From positions 1-42,078 of the forward strand of contig JAKAQB010000025.1 in assembly GCA_021811865.1 (NCBI GenBank): DNA of 42,078 bases, written 5' to 3'. How positions within the stretch are numbered: the first letter of the stretch is position 1; each line of letters opens with the position of its first letter. Shown piece after piece: positions 15,148 through 23,182 of this stretch. A program made the position numbers and the translations under genes. This DNA is from Actinomycetes bacterium. GTDB lineage: Bacteria > Actinomycetota > Acidimicrobiia > Acidimicrobiales > Palsa-688. The notes under the pieces were generated by a model, which did not search any database, was not told the DNA's origin, and saw nothing but the letters and a program-made list of their open reading frames with translations.

Positions 15148-15720
15148 CTATTCAGTAACGGATCCATGGGAGCCGCGCTCGGCCGCCCACACCCCGTCGA
15201 CGATCCCGTAAGCGATAGCAGCCTCGCTGTCCAGCCAGCGACCGGCAGCGAGATCGGCCTCGACGTGCTCCTGAGGCCGTCCGGTGGTCCGGGCGAGCAC
15301 GCCCGCGATGCGGGCCGACTGCCGGACATGGTGCTCGGCCCAGGCCTGGAGCTGCGCTGCCCGGCCGCCGGCGGTCACGTCGGATTCGCACAGGCGGAAG
15401 TGGGCGTGGGGCGCGGCCCGTCGCCGCCGGCCGGCGGCGACCACGGCCACCGCCGAACCCTCCGCCCGCCCCACGCAGATGGTGTCGACGGGCACGCCGA
15501 GCAATTCGATGGTGTCGACGACGGTGAGGCCGGCGTGGACGGGGCCACCGGAGCTGTCCACGTACAGGGTCACGGCGTCGTCGCCCCCGCCGTCCAGGTA
15601 CATGAGCCGGCTGCACACCTCGCCGGCGATCGCCTCGTCGAGCGGCCCCCGCAACTGCAGTATCCGGCGCTCGAACAAGAAATCCTCGACGTTCCAGCGC
15701 TCCGGTCGCCAGGCGGCCAC
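15148..15720 (-). CDS. ClpP-like protein with altered catalytic residues
   Basis: A 190-residue protein from GTG 15720, with GGGGGAGGA upstream as ribosome site. It aligns with ClpP through most of its length: AVTLYVDSSGGPVHAGLTVV for the substrate-groove strand and AAIAYGIVDGVW at the end. In the active-site strand the ClpP motif GMAASMG becomes CVGRAEGSAV, so the nucleophile position is Gly88, with a Ser one residue on. The MHQP histidine is Cys111 in FRLCESD. Only the final Asp (about 175) is kept. It is probably a non-catalytic subunit that forms mixed rings with the intact ClpP encoded divergently. It is co-transcribed with the XRE gene. Confidence 0.85.
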   Translation of the reverse strand: MAAWRPERWNVEDFLFERRILQLRGPLDEAIAGEVCSRLMYLDGGGDDAVTLYVDSSGGPVHAGLTVVDTIELLGVPVDTICVGRAEGSAVAVVAAGRRRRAAPHAHFRLCESDVTAGGRAAQLQAWAEHHVRQSARIAGVLARTTGRPQEHVEADLAAGRWLDSEAAIAYGIVDGVWAAERGSHGSVTE

Positions 15721-15724
15721 CTAC

Positions 15725-15982
15725 CTAGTCCTCCCCCAGCTTCCAGTCGAGGACCTGGCCGAGGGCGGCGGCGTAGCGCTCGAGGGTGGACAGCCGCAGG
15801 TCGGCGGTCCCCGACTCCAGCCGGGCCACGGCTGACTGCGACGTTCCCATGCGGGCCGCCACCTCGGTCTGGGACAGGCCGAGGTGCACCCGGCGGGACA
15901 CGAGCTCCTCGGTGAGCGATCGGCGCCGGCGCGCCATCTCGGCGAAACCGGGGAAGACGGGTTCGTGGCGACGCTCGGTCAT
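15725..15982 (-). CDS. XRE-family helix-turn-helix regulator
   Basis: An 85-residue protein with a helix-turn-helix at about 28-80: [28 protein letters not shown] and [11 protein letters not shown]. It is essentially a DNA-binding domain only, like HipB- or ClgR-type small regulators. It is the first gene of a two-gene unit with the ClpP-like gene and is divergent from clpP. The three CGATCTCATCG repeats in the gap are the obvious binding sites, so it probably controls both clpP genes and itself. Confidence 0.9.
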   Translation of the reverse strand: MTERRHEPVFPGFAEMARRRRSLTEELVSRRVHLGLSQTEVAARMGTSQSAVARLESGTADLRLSTLERYAAALGQVLDWKLGED

Positions 15983-15994
15983 CGCGCTCCCATC

Positions 15995-16068
15995 ACTGCG
16001 ATCTCATCGGTAACTGCGATCTCATCGGTAGTATATCGGCACTGCGATCTCATCGGTAGTATATCGGC
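15995..16068. promoter_or_regulatory. Triplicated operator repeats between XRE gene and clpP
   Basis: ACTGCGATCTCATCGGTA occurs three times (15995-16012, 16013-16030, 16041-16058). The second and third copies are part of exact 28-base tandem units that also include GTATATCGGC. Each copy contains the palindrome CGAT-CTC-ATCG, a good dimer site for the adjacent XRE protein. TATATC and CTATAC segments among and after them may be -10 elements for clpP. Confidence 0.75.
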
Positions 16069-16102
16069 AACTATACAGACGCCCGCCCTCGGAGGAAAGC
16101 CC

Positions 16103-16735
16103 ATGTCGGTCATACCCACCGTCCTCGACCAGTCGGCGCGGGGCGACCGTGCCTACGACATCTACTCCCTGCTGCTGCGAGAGCGCATCGTGTTCCTCGG
16201 CCAGGAGGTGGACGACCAGATCGCGAACCTCCTAGTCGCCGAGATCCTCTACCTCGACGCCAACGACCCGGGCAGGGACATCTCCCTCTACATCAACTCG
16301 CCCGGCGGCCTGTCCTACGCAGGCATGGCGATCTACGACGTGATGCAGCACGTCCGCTCCGAGGTGTCGACGGTGTGCGTCGGGATGGGCATGTCGGCGG
16401 CTGCGATGATCCTCTGCGGCGGCGCGCCGGGCAAGCGGCTGGCCACGCCCAACGCCAAGATCATGATCCACCAGGGCTCGGCAGGAGCGCGGGGAGCGCC
16501 GCGCGACATGGAGATCCACCTGCGCGAGGTGCTCGCCACGACCCGCCGCATGGCGGAGATCATCGCCCACCACTCGGGCCAGCCGATCGAGCGAGTCGAG
16601 CGGGACATCGACCGCGACTACTTCCTAACCGCCGGGGAGGCAAAGGACTACGGGCTCATCGACCAGGTCATCACACCGCAGCGTGGGGTGGCGGCGGGGG
16701 CCCCTGTCGCACCCGAGCTCGCTGGCATCGGCTGA
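16103..16735 (+). CDS. clpP: ATP-dependent Clp protease proteolytic subunit
   Basis: A 210-residue serine peptidase that forms the barrel degrading proteins fed by ClpX or ClpC. The start is ATG 16103, with GGAGGAAA upstream. All catalytic residues are present: Ser98 in [12 protein letters not shown], His123 in [10 protein letters not shown] and Asp187 in YGLIDQV. The substrate-groove strand [20 protein letters not shown] is typical. It is divergent from the XRE and ClpP-like genes and shares their operator region. No clpX or second canonical clpP lies next to it, so it may be an accessory copy rather than the housekeeping pair. Confidence 0.95.
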   Translation: MSVIPTVLDQSARGDRAYDIYSLLLRERIVFLGQEVDDQIANLLVAEILYLDANDPGRDISLYINSPGGLSYAGMAIYDVMQHVRSEVSTVCVGMGMSAAAMILCGGAPGKRLATPNAKIMIHQGSAGARGAPRDMEIHLREVLATTRRMAEIIAHHSGQPIERVERDIDRDYFLTAGEAKDYGLIDQVITPQRGVAAGAPVAPELAGIG

Positions 16736-16768
16736 CCGGGTGACGACCGGTGGCGCCGCCGGCCCGGG

Positions 16769-16782
16769 TACGCTCGCCGGCC
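16769..16782 (+). promoter_or_regulatory. Leaderless promoter of deoC
   Basis: TACGCT (16769-16774) ends 8 bases before the ATG at 16783, and there is no ribosome binding site. This fits transcription starting at the initiation codon. Confidence 0.55.
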
Positions 16783-17481
16783 ATGACGGCCGCCCTCCCG
16801 TGGACGCGAGCCAGGGTGGCAGCGCGCACCGATCACACCTTGTTGAAGCCGGAGGCGACGGTCGCCGACGTCGGGCGGTTGTGCGCCGAGGCCCGTGAAC
16901 TGCAGGTGTTCGCCGTGTGTGTGTCCCCAACACTGGTCGCCACGGCCGTCGAGGCCGTAGCCGGCAGCGGCATAGCGGTGGCGAGCGTCGTCGGCTTCCC
17001 GGCCGGGGCCCACCACCCTGAGGTGAAGGCAGCGGAAGCGTCGCGAGCCGTCGCCGACGGGGCCAGCGAGATCGACATGGTGATCGATCTCGGCCGGGCC
17101 GCCGCCGGGCGCTGGGACGCCGTGCAGGCGGACATCGCCGCCTTGCGGTGCCGGGCCGACCGGCCGGTGCTGTTGAAGGTGATCATCGAGGCCAGCCTGT
17201 GGGACGCCGACGGGATCGTGGCTGCCTGCCGGGCGGCAGAGAACGCCGGTGCCGATTTCGTAAAAACTTCGACGGGTTTCCACCCGACCGGAGGGGCGAC
17301 GCTAGAGGCGGTGCGCACGATGGCCGGCGCGGTCGGGACGCGCCTCGGCGTCAAGGCGTCCGGGGGGATCGCAACGGCGGCCGATGCGGTGGCGCTCCTC
17401 GACGCAGGCGCCACCCGCCTCGGCATGTCCCGCACCGCCGCCGTCCTCGCCGACCTGCCCCCAGGTGACGAGCGGGGCTAA
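16783..17481 (+). CDS. deoC: Deoxyribose-phosphate aldolase
   Basis: A 232-residue cytosolic enzyme that splits 2-deoxyribose-5-phosphate into glyceraldehyde-3-phosphate and acetaldehyde, the last step of deoxynucleoside breakdown. The Schiff-base Lys161 lies in [11 protein letters not shown]. Supporting residues are Asp98 in EIDMVID and Lys191 in [16 protein letters not shown] near 69-75 is also typical. Length is normal for the family. It serves the deoA/punA pathway encoded further right (27925-36558), although it stands apart from it. It is convergent with ctaA. Confidence 0.95.
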   Translation: MTAALPWTRARVAARTDHTLLKPEATVADVGRLCAEARELQVFAVCVSPTLVATAVEAVAGSGIAVASVVGFPAGAHHPEVKAAEASRAVADGASEIDMVIDLGRAAAGRWDAVQADIAALRCRADRPVLLKVIIEASLWDADGIVAACRAAENAGADFVKTSTGFHPTGGATLEAVRTMAGAVGTRLGVKASGGIATAADAVALLDAGATRLGMSRTAAVLADLPPGDERG

Positions 17482-17507
17482 CCAACTGGGGCCAACTGGG
17501 GCTAACT
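17481..17507. repeat. 10-base tandem repeat between convergent genes
   Basis: CCAACTGGGG occurs twice, followed by a partial third copy CTAACTG. It fills the 20-base gap between deoC and ctaA, and the ctaA stop codon (TAG, 17504-17502) lies within it. Confidence 0.7.
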
Positions 17508-18491
17508 GACAATGGCCTGCTGGTGGATCACTCGGGCATGCCGAGCGGCCGGGGTGGCCAGGCCGACCAGAGCTGCCCACAATGCGCTCGCCGCTGCGAG
17601 GTGGAGATCCTGGGCGCTGGGAGGAGCGCCCGTGGTGGCCACGATGCCTCCCAGGGCGGCGGTCAGGGCGAGCAGCGCGGCAACCGCAACAGCCAGGAGC
17701 CGGTCCAATGGCGTCGCTACCGGCGATCTCCATGTCCTCCAGGTCGCCGCGACGACGGCGACGCCACCAAGTAGGCCGAGGGTGCGATGCAGGTACTGCA
17801 GTGCCACCAGGCGGGCGGGAGCGCTGCTGGCTCGGCACAGCGGCCAGGTGGGGCATGCCCGACTCGCTCCGTCGTGAAGGACCAGCATCCCGCTCACCGC
17901 CAGCGCGAACACGGCGACGACGGCGACCGCACCTATCCGGCCGGCGGGGACCGCCTCGCGCCCGGCGCCCGGCACGCTCTCGTAGGCGGGCGCTCGCCAC
18001 ACCCTGAAGGCGGTCACGGTGATCGCCCCGAGCAGCAGCCAGGCGCCTGCGAGGTGCAGGGCCACGGTCCACCCGGCGTTGTGTGCGAACACGGTGATGG
18101 CGCCGAGGGCGATCTGCACCCCGATAAGGCCCGCGGAGGCTGCAGCAGCCCGCAGGACGAGGGGGTGGCGTCGCTGTCGACGCCACGCCGCCACGAACGT
18201 GGCGGCGACGAGGATCGTCACCACCACGGCGAGGTATCGGTGGGATTGTTCGAGCAGAGCGTGGTAGGAGCCCACCAGGCCGAGGTGGCCGTTGCAAAGC
18301 GGCCAGCTCCGGCAACCCATGCCCGAGTCGGTGACTCGGACGGTGTCGCCGAGGACGACGAGGAGGTAGGCCGATGCCAAGGTGAGCCCGCTCAGGGCGC
18401 GCAGCCCCTGACCCTGCTTCGATCCGACCCCGGCAGGAGGGACGCAGGAACCTCGGGTGGTGGTCGTAGTGGGCAGGTCGGGACGGTCCAT
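17502..18491 (-). CDS. ctaA: Heme A synthase (CtaA/COX15)
   Basis: A 329-residue membrane enzyme that oxidises the C8 methyl of heme O to give heme A for cytochrome c oxidase. It has eight hydrophobic helices in two similar halves. The heme-ligand histidines are in EQSHRYLA, ALHLAGAWLL and YLHRTLG. Both paired-cysteine loops are present: GMGCRSWPLCNG in the first half and RACPTWPLC in the second. The N-terminal 30 residues are Thr- and Gly-rich and not conserved. No ctaB or cox genes are seen nearby. It is divergent from the carboxylase genes. Confidence 0.92.
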   Translation of the reverse strand: MDRPDLPTTTTTRGSCVPPAGVGSKQGQGLRALSGLTLASAYLLVVLGDTVRVTDSGMGCRSWPLCNGHLGLVGSYHALLEQSHRYLAVVVTILVAATFVAAWRRQRRHPLVLRAAAASAGLIGVQIALGAITVFAHNAGWTVALHLAGAWLLLGAITVTAFRVWRAPAYESVPGAGREAVPAGRIGAVAVVAVFALAVSGMLVLHDGASRACPTWPLCRASSAPARLVALQYLHRTLGLLGGVAVVAATWRTWRSPVATPLDRLLAVAVAALLALTAALGGIVATTGAPPSAQDLHLAAASALWAALVGLATPAARHARVIHQQAIVS

Positions 18492-18680
18492 GGAGGAGTC
18501 ATCTCAGGAGGCTCGACACCCTAGCCCGAGTCTCCAGTGCATGACTAAACGTATGCTCTCCAACCTCGAGTGCTTGCCAGTGGCGTTGCCGGTGGAGCCG
18601 CCCCTCCCACCAGGATCTCGCGGCAGAGGATCGGGGGTCTGGAGCACGGGCGGTACGCGAACGCCCGCTAACCGGGGGGC

Positions 18681-18693
18681 TAGGGTTCGGCCG
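18681..18693 (+). promoter_or_regulatory. Leaderless promoter of the carboxylase operon
   Basis: TAGGGT (18681-18686) ends 7 bases before the GTG at 18694, and no ribosome binding site precedes it. The rest of the gap from 18492 shows nothing else clear. Confidence 0.5.
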
Positions 18694-20292
18694 GTGCTCG
18701 TCTTGACCACGTACGTAGATCCCAGGTCCGAGCAATTCCAGGCCAACCGGGCGGCGATGCTGGCGAAGCTGGCGGAGATCGACCAGCTCCAAGCCGTGGC
18801 CCGAGCCGGCGGAGGCGAGAAGTACGTCGCCCGGCACCACGCCCGCGGCAAGCTGCTCGCCCGGGAGCGCATCGAGCTGCTGGTTGACCCCGAGGCCCCG
18901 TTCCTCGAGCTGTCCACGCTGGCGGGGTGGGGCACCGACTACGTCGTGGGCGGCAGCGTCGTCACCGGGCTCGGCGTCGTCTCCGGGGTCGAGTGCATCC
19001 TGATCGCGCACGACTCCACGGTGCGGGGCGGTGCGTCCAACCCCTACACATGGAAGAAGGTGCTGCGGGCGCTCGACATCAGCCGGGAAAACCGGCTGCC
19101 GCTCGTCAACCTCGTCGAGTCGGGTGGAGCCGACCTGCCCGCCCAGGCCGAGATCTTCATCCCGGCGGGACGGTTGTTCCACGACCTCACCCGGCTTTCG
19201 GGGCTGGGCATCCCGACCGTGGCGCTCGTCTTCGGGAGCTCGACTGCGGGTGGCGCCTACGTGCCGGGCATGTGCGACTACGCGGTGATGGTGAAGCAAC
19301 GGGCCAAGGTCTTCCTGGGCGGGCCGCCGCTGGTGAAGATGGCCACCGGGGAGGAGAGTGACGACGAAGAGCTGGGCGGCGCCGAGATGCACTCGCGGGT
19401 GTCGGGGTTATCGGACTACCTCGCCCAGGACGAGTATGACTGCCTGCGGATCGGTCGCGACATCGTGGCCCACCTCAACTGGCTCAAGCTCGGCCCTGGC
19501 CCAAGCGAGCCGGCCGAGGAGCCGCTCTACGACCCCGCCGATCTGCTCGGCATCGTCCCCGTCGACCTCAAAGTCCCATTCGACCCTCGCGAGGTTCTCG
19601 CCAGGGTGGTCGACGGCTCTCGATTCGAGGAGTACAAACCGCTGTACGGTGACAGCCTGGTCACAGGGTGGGCCTCGATCCACGGTTACCCCGTGGGCGT
19701 GCTGGCCAACCACCGAGGGGTGCTGTTCAACGAGGAGTCCCAGAAGGCGACTGAGTTTATCATGCTCTGCAACCAGGTCGACACTCCGCTGGTGTTCATG
19801 CAGAACACCACTGGCTACATGGTGGGTAAGACCTACGAGCAGCGGGGCATCATCAAAGACGGTGCCAAGATGATCAACGCGGTCACCAACAGCACCGTGC
19901 CGCACGTCACGTTGAACGTCGGCGCCTCGTACGGAGCAGGGAATTACGGCATGTGTGGGCGGGCGTACGATCCGCGCTTCCTGTTCTCCTGGCCCAACTG
20001 CAAGTCAGCGGTCATGGGTCCCCAACAGCTCGCAGGGGTGCTGTCGATCGTGGCTCGCCAGGCGGCCGCGGCCGCCGGCAAGCCCTTCGATGAGGGGGCC
20101 GACGCGGTCCAGCGTCAGTACGTGGAAGACCAGATCGAACGAGAGTCGCTCGCCCTCGCCAACACGTCTCGCGTGTACGACGACGGCATCTTCGACCCCC
20201 GGGACACCCGCACGCTCCTCGGCATGGCCCTATCCGCTGTGCATTCGAACGTCATCGAGGGCCAGCGCGGGTGGGGCGTGTTCCGGATGTAG
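18694..20292 (+). CDS. Biotin-dependent acyl-CoA carboxylase, carboxyltransferase (beta) subunit
   Basis: A 532-residue subunit that moves the carboxyl group from biotin to an acyl-CoA. I chose GTG 18694 because family members begin shortly before the RSEQFQANRAAM segment; an upstream frame is open but not conserved. The two crotonase-like halves are clear: GGASNPYTWKKVLRALDISR and VESGGADLPAQAEIF in the first, NTTGYMVGKTYEQRGIIKDG and GASYGAGNYGMCGRAYDPRF in the second. Sequence and length fit the methylcrotonyl-/geranyl-CoA carboxylase beta group better than propionyl-CoA carboxylase. It is the first gene of an operon running to 26593. Confidence 0.92.
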   Translation: MLVLTTYVDPRSEQFQANRAAMLAKLAEIDQLQAVARAGGGEKYVARHHARGKLLARERIELLVDPEAPFLELSTLAGWGTDYVVGGSVVTGLGVVSGVECILIAHDSTVRGGASNPYTWKKVLRALDISRENRLPLVNLVESGGADLPAQAEIFIPAGRLFHDLTRLSGLGIPTVALVFGSSTAGGAYVPGMCDYAVMVKQRAKVFLGGPPLVKMATGEESDDEELGGAEMHSRVSGLSDYLAQDEYDCLRIGRDIVAHLNWLKLGPGPSEPAEEPLYDPADLLGIVPVDLKVPFDPREVLARVVDGSRFEEYKPLYGDSLVTGWASIHGYPVGVLANHRGVLFNEESQKATEFIMLCNQVDTPLVFMQNTTGYMVGKTYEQRGIIKDGAKMINAVTNSTVPHVTLNVGASYGAGNYGMCGRAYDPRFLFSWPNCKSAVMGPQQLAGVLSIVARQAAAAAGKPFDEGADAVQRQYVEDQIERESLALANTSRVYDDGIFDPRDTRTLLGMALSAVHSNVIEGQRGWGVFRM

Positions 20293-20303
20293 GAGAAAGA
20301 ACA

Positions 20304-22292
20304 GTGGCACGCATCCAGAAGCTCCTGGTGGCCAACCGCGGCGAGATCGCCGGCCGCGTGTTCCGCACTTGCCGGGACATGGGAATCGCCACCGTGGCGG
20401 TGTGCTCCGATCCTGACCGGCGCGCACCGTTCGTGCGTGAAGCCGATGAGGTCGTCGCGCTCGGTGGAGCCACCCCGGCTGAATCGTACCTGCGGGCGGA
20501 CGCCATTGTGGAGGCAGCGGTGCGTACCGGCGCCGATGCCGTGCACCCGGGCTACGGGTTCCTCTCCGAGAACGCCGAGTTCGTCCGCCGGTGCGAGCAG
20601 GCCGGTCTCGTGTTCGTCGGCCCATCCGCCGACACGGTCGAGGCAATGGGCTCGAAACTGACGGCCAAGGCCATCATGCAGAGGGCGGGTGTGCCGGTGC
20701 TGCCCTCCGTCGATGCGACGGACCTGGTCGGCGACGACCTGCTGGCCGGGGCCCAATCGGTGGGCTGGCCGGTTCTGGTGAAGGCGTCGTACGGCGGCGG
20801 GGGGCGGGGCATGCGCATCGTCCGGGACCCCGCAACCCTGACTCAGGCGGTGGCCGGCGCCCGGCGTGAAGCGGCATCCGCCTTCGGCAACGACACGGTG
20901 TTCCTCGAGCGCTACGTCGAGGCGCCCCGCCACGTCGAGATCCAGATATTTGGCGACCGGCACGGCCACGTCATCCATCTCTTCGAGCGGGAGTGCTCGA
21001 TCCAGCGCCGCCACCAGAAGGTCCTCGAGGAGGCGCCGTCGGTCGTCACCGGCAGCGGGATGCGGGAGGAGATGGGCGCCACCGCGGTCGCGGCCGGCGA
21101 GGCCATCGGCTACGTGGGAGCGGGCACCGTCGAGTTCCTGCTCAGCCCCGACGGAGGGTTCTACTTCCTGGAGGTCAACACCCGCCTGCAGGTCGAGCAT
21201 CCGGTCACCGAGTGCGTCACCGGGCTCGACCTGGTCCGTCTGCAGTTGCTCGTCGCCCAGGGCGAGCCGCTGCCGGACGATGTCACCGCTGCACGCCTGA
21301 CCGGGCACGCCATCGAAGTGCGGCTCTACGCTGAGGACCCGGAGAACGGCTACCGCCCCACCACTGGAACGCTTTGCCGGTTCACAGCCCCTGCCCTCCC
21401 GGGCGTGCGGCTCGACAGCGGCGTGGAAACCGGCTCGGTGGTCAGCGTCAACTACGACCCGATGCTGGCCAAGGTGATCGTCCACGCCCCTACGAGAGCC
21501 GAGGCGGCCCAACGGCTGGCGGCAGCCCTCACCGGCATGCGCATCCACGGGGTGACGACCAACCGCGACTTCCTCGTCGGCGTCCTGCGCGATCCCGAGT
21601 TCCTCGCCGGCCGCACCGACACCCATTTCCTTGACCGCCACGATCCGGCCGACCTGGCCGCCGCGGCGCGGGGTCCGGACATCGACCGGCAGCATGCCTT
21701 GGCCGCCACGTTGGCACTGGCTGCCGGTCGCCGGGCGTCCGCGCCGGTGCTGGGCGGCTTGCCGGTTGGCTGGCGCAACAACCCGTCGCAACTCCAACCG
21801 GCGGTGTTCGAGCATCCGGCCGGCACCATCGAAGTGGGCTACCGCCTCGGTCGCGACCCGGTCATCGAAGTGGACGGCGAGCGGCTCGCCGTCGAAGTCG
21901 TTGACGCCTCGCCTGACGCTGTCGAGCTCATGGTGGCCGGGGTACAGCGCCGCTACGAGGTGCACGTCGTAGCGGGCGTCGCCTACGTGGACAGCCCCCT
22001 CGGCTCGTCCGGGCTCGGGATCGTGGATCGCCTGCCGCAACCGGCCGCCCAGGTTGTCCCGGGCTCGCTGCTTGCACCCATGCCTGGGACCATCGTGCGG
22101 GTTGCGGCCGGCATCGGCGTCGCGGTGCAGACCGGCGATCCGCTTGTCGTGATGGAGGCTATGAAGATGGAGCACGTCATCGCCGCCTCCTCCGCCGGGG
22201 TTGTCGCAGACGTCCGCGTGCAGGTCGGACAGGCGGTGAACGCAGGGGAGGTGCTGGTCGTCATCGCACAGGAGGAGAGCAGGGACGCCTGA
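20304..22292 (+). CDS. Biotin carboxylase/biotin carrier (alpha) subunit
   Basis: A 662-residue subunit from GTG 20304 with AGGAG upstream. An N-terminal biotin carboxylase (about 1-450) begins IQKLLVANRGEIAGRVFRT. It has the ATP-grasp glycine loop KASYGGGGRGMRIV and the active-site segment FLEVNTRLQVEHPVTE. A C-terminal biotinyl domain carries MEAMKMEH with the biotinylated Lys621. The middle part resembles the BT domain of methylcrotonyl-type alpha subunits. It pairs with the preceding beta subunit to make the full carboxylase. The gap between the genes is only 11 bases. Confidence 0.94.
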   Translation: MARIQKLLVANRGEIAGRVFRTCRDMGIATVAVCSDPDRRAPFVREADEVVALGGATPAESYLRADAIVEAAVRTGADAVHPGYGFLSENAEFVRRCEQAGLVFVGPSADTVEAMGSKLTAKAIMQRAGVPVLPSVDATDLVGDDLLAGAQSVGWPVLVKASYGGGGRGMRIVRDPATLTQAVAGARREAASAFGNDTVFLERYVEAPRHVEIQIFGDRHGHVIHLFERECSIQRRHQKVLEEAPSVVTGSGMREEMGATAVAAGEAIGYVGAGTVEFLLSPDGGFYFLEVNTRLQVEHPVTECVTGLDLVRLQLLVAQGEPLPDDVTAARLTGHAIEVRLYAEDPENGYRPTTGTLCRFTAPALPGVRLDSGVETGSVVSVNYDPMLAKVIVHAPTRAEAAQRLAAALTGMRIHGVTTNRDFLVGVLRDPEFLAGRTDTHFLDRHDPADLAAAARGPDIDRQHALAATLALAAGRRASAPVLGGLPVGWRNNPSQLQPAVFEHPAGTIEVGYRLGRDPVIEVDGERLAVEVVDASPDAVELMVAGVQRRYEVHVVAGVAYVDSPLGSSGLGIVDRLPQPAAQVVPGSLLAPMPGTIVRVAAGIGVAVQTGDPLVVMEAMKMEHVIAASSAGVVADVRVQVGQAVNAGEVLVVIAQEESRDA

Positions 22293-22375
22293 CGAGGTTC
22301 CCAGGAAGGGTGCTGGCTCTTCGCGAGAAGCTGGCACCCGGTGTGGAAGGATCGCTGACTGTAGGAGGGGAAACC

Positions 22376-23182
22376 GTGCCCAGCATGGCGATGATCTCTG
22401 ACGACCTGGCGGCGGAGCACGCCGAGCTGGACGCGGTCGTGGCCGAGCTGGACGAAGGCGGCTGGCATCGACCGACACCGGCGCAGGGATGGGCGGTGCG
22501 CGACCAGATCAGCCACCTGGCTTTCTTCGACGGGACCGCCACCACTGCGGCCTGTGACCCCGAGCGCTTCCGTGCCGGCGTGGGGGATGCACTCGCCGAT
22601 CTGGACGCGCTCGTCGCCAGTTCCGTACAGGCCGGTCGGGCGATGACGCACGGGGAACTGCTCGGCTGGTGGCGCGAGGCCCGGGTCGGGATGCTCGACG
22701 CCTTCCGTCAGCTCGATCCGGCTGCTCGCCTGCCCTGGTATGGACCGGGCATGAGCGCCGCGTCGTTCGCGACTGCCCGGCTCATGGAAACCTGGGCACA
22801 CGGCCAGGATGTCGTCGACGCTCTCGGGATCTGCCGGGCCCCAACCGATCGGCTCCGCCATGTGGCCCACATCGGGGTCCGGGCCCTGCCCAACAGCTTC
22901 CAGGCCCGCGGGCTGGCCGTGCCCGCCGCGCCCGTCCGGGTCGAGCTGGCATCCCCGTCGGGGACAGCCTGGACCTGGGGCGACGCCGGCGCGCGGAACG
23001 TGGTGCGGGGCAGCGCCGTTGACTTCTGCCTGGTGGTGACCCAGCGCCGGCATCTCGCCGACACCGACCTCACCATGCAAGGACCGGCGGCCGAGGCGTG
23101 GCTGCCGATCGCGCAGGCGTTCGCCGGCCCTCCTGGCGCCGGGCGACGGCCGGGCCAGTTCCAAAGGAGGTGTGGTGCCTGA
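22376..23182 (+). CDS. TIGR03084-type metal-binding protein (DinB/MDMPI fold)
   Basis: About 268 residues from GTG 22376, which has an excellent ribosome site (AGGAGGGG) five bases upstream. An upstream in-frame TTG at 22310 is less likely. The four-helix DinB-like N-terminal half has metal-ligand candidates in GWAVRDQISHLAFFDGTATT and RLMETWAHGQDVVDALG. The C-terminal half reads SAVDFCLVVTQRRHLADTDL. This family is regularly found with AtuA-like and acyl-CoA carboxylase genes in actinobacteria; its reaction is not known. It overlaps the next gene by a few bases. Confidence 0.78.
   Translation: MPSMAMISDDLAAEHAELDAVVAELDEGGWHRPTPAQGWAVRDQISHLAFFDGTATTAACDPERFRAGVGDALADLDALVASSVQAGRAMTHGELLGWWREARVGMLDAFRQLDPAARLPWYGPGMSAASFATARLMETWAHGQDVVDALGICRAPTDRLRHVAHIGVRALPNSFQARGLAVPAAPVRVELASPSGTAWTWGDAGARNVVRGSAVDFCLVVTQRRHLADTDLTMQGPAAEAWLPIAQAFAGPPGAGRRPGQFQRRCGA

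Noticed and set aside
15995..16068. CRISPR-like array
   Set aside because: Only three units, with 0-10 bases between them, and no cas genes. The repeats fit operator sites for the adjacent XRE protein better.
20115..22478. A 787-residue open frame on the minus strand opposite the biotin carboxylase gene
   Set aside because: High-G+C coding DNA often leaves the opposite strand open. The plus strand has all biotin carboxylase and biotinyl motifs, and this frame shows no family.
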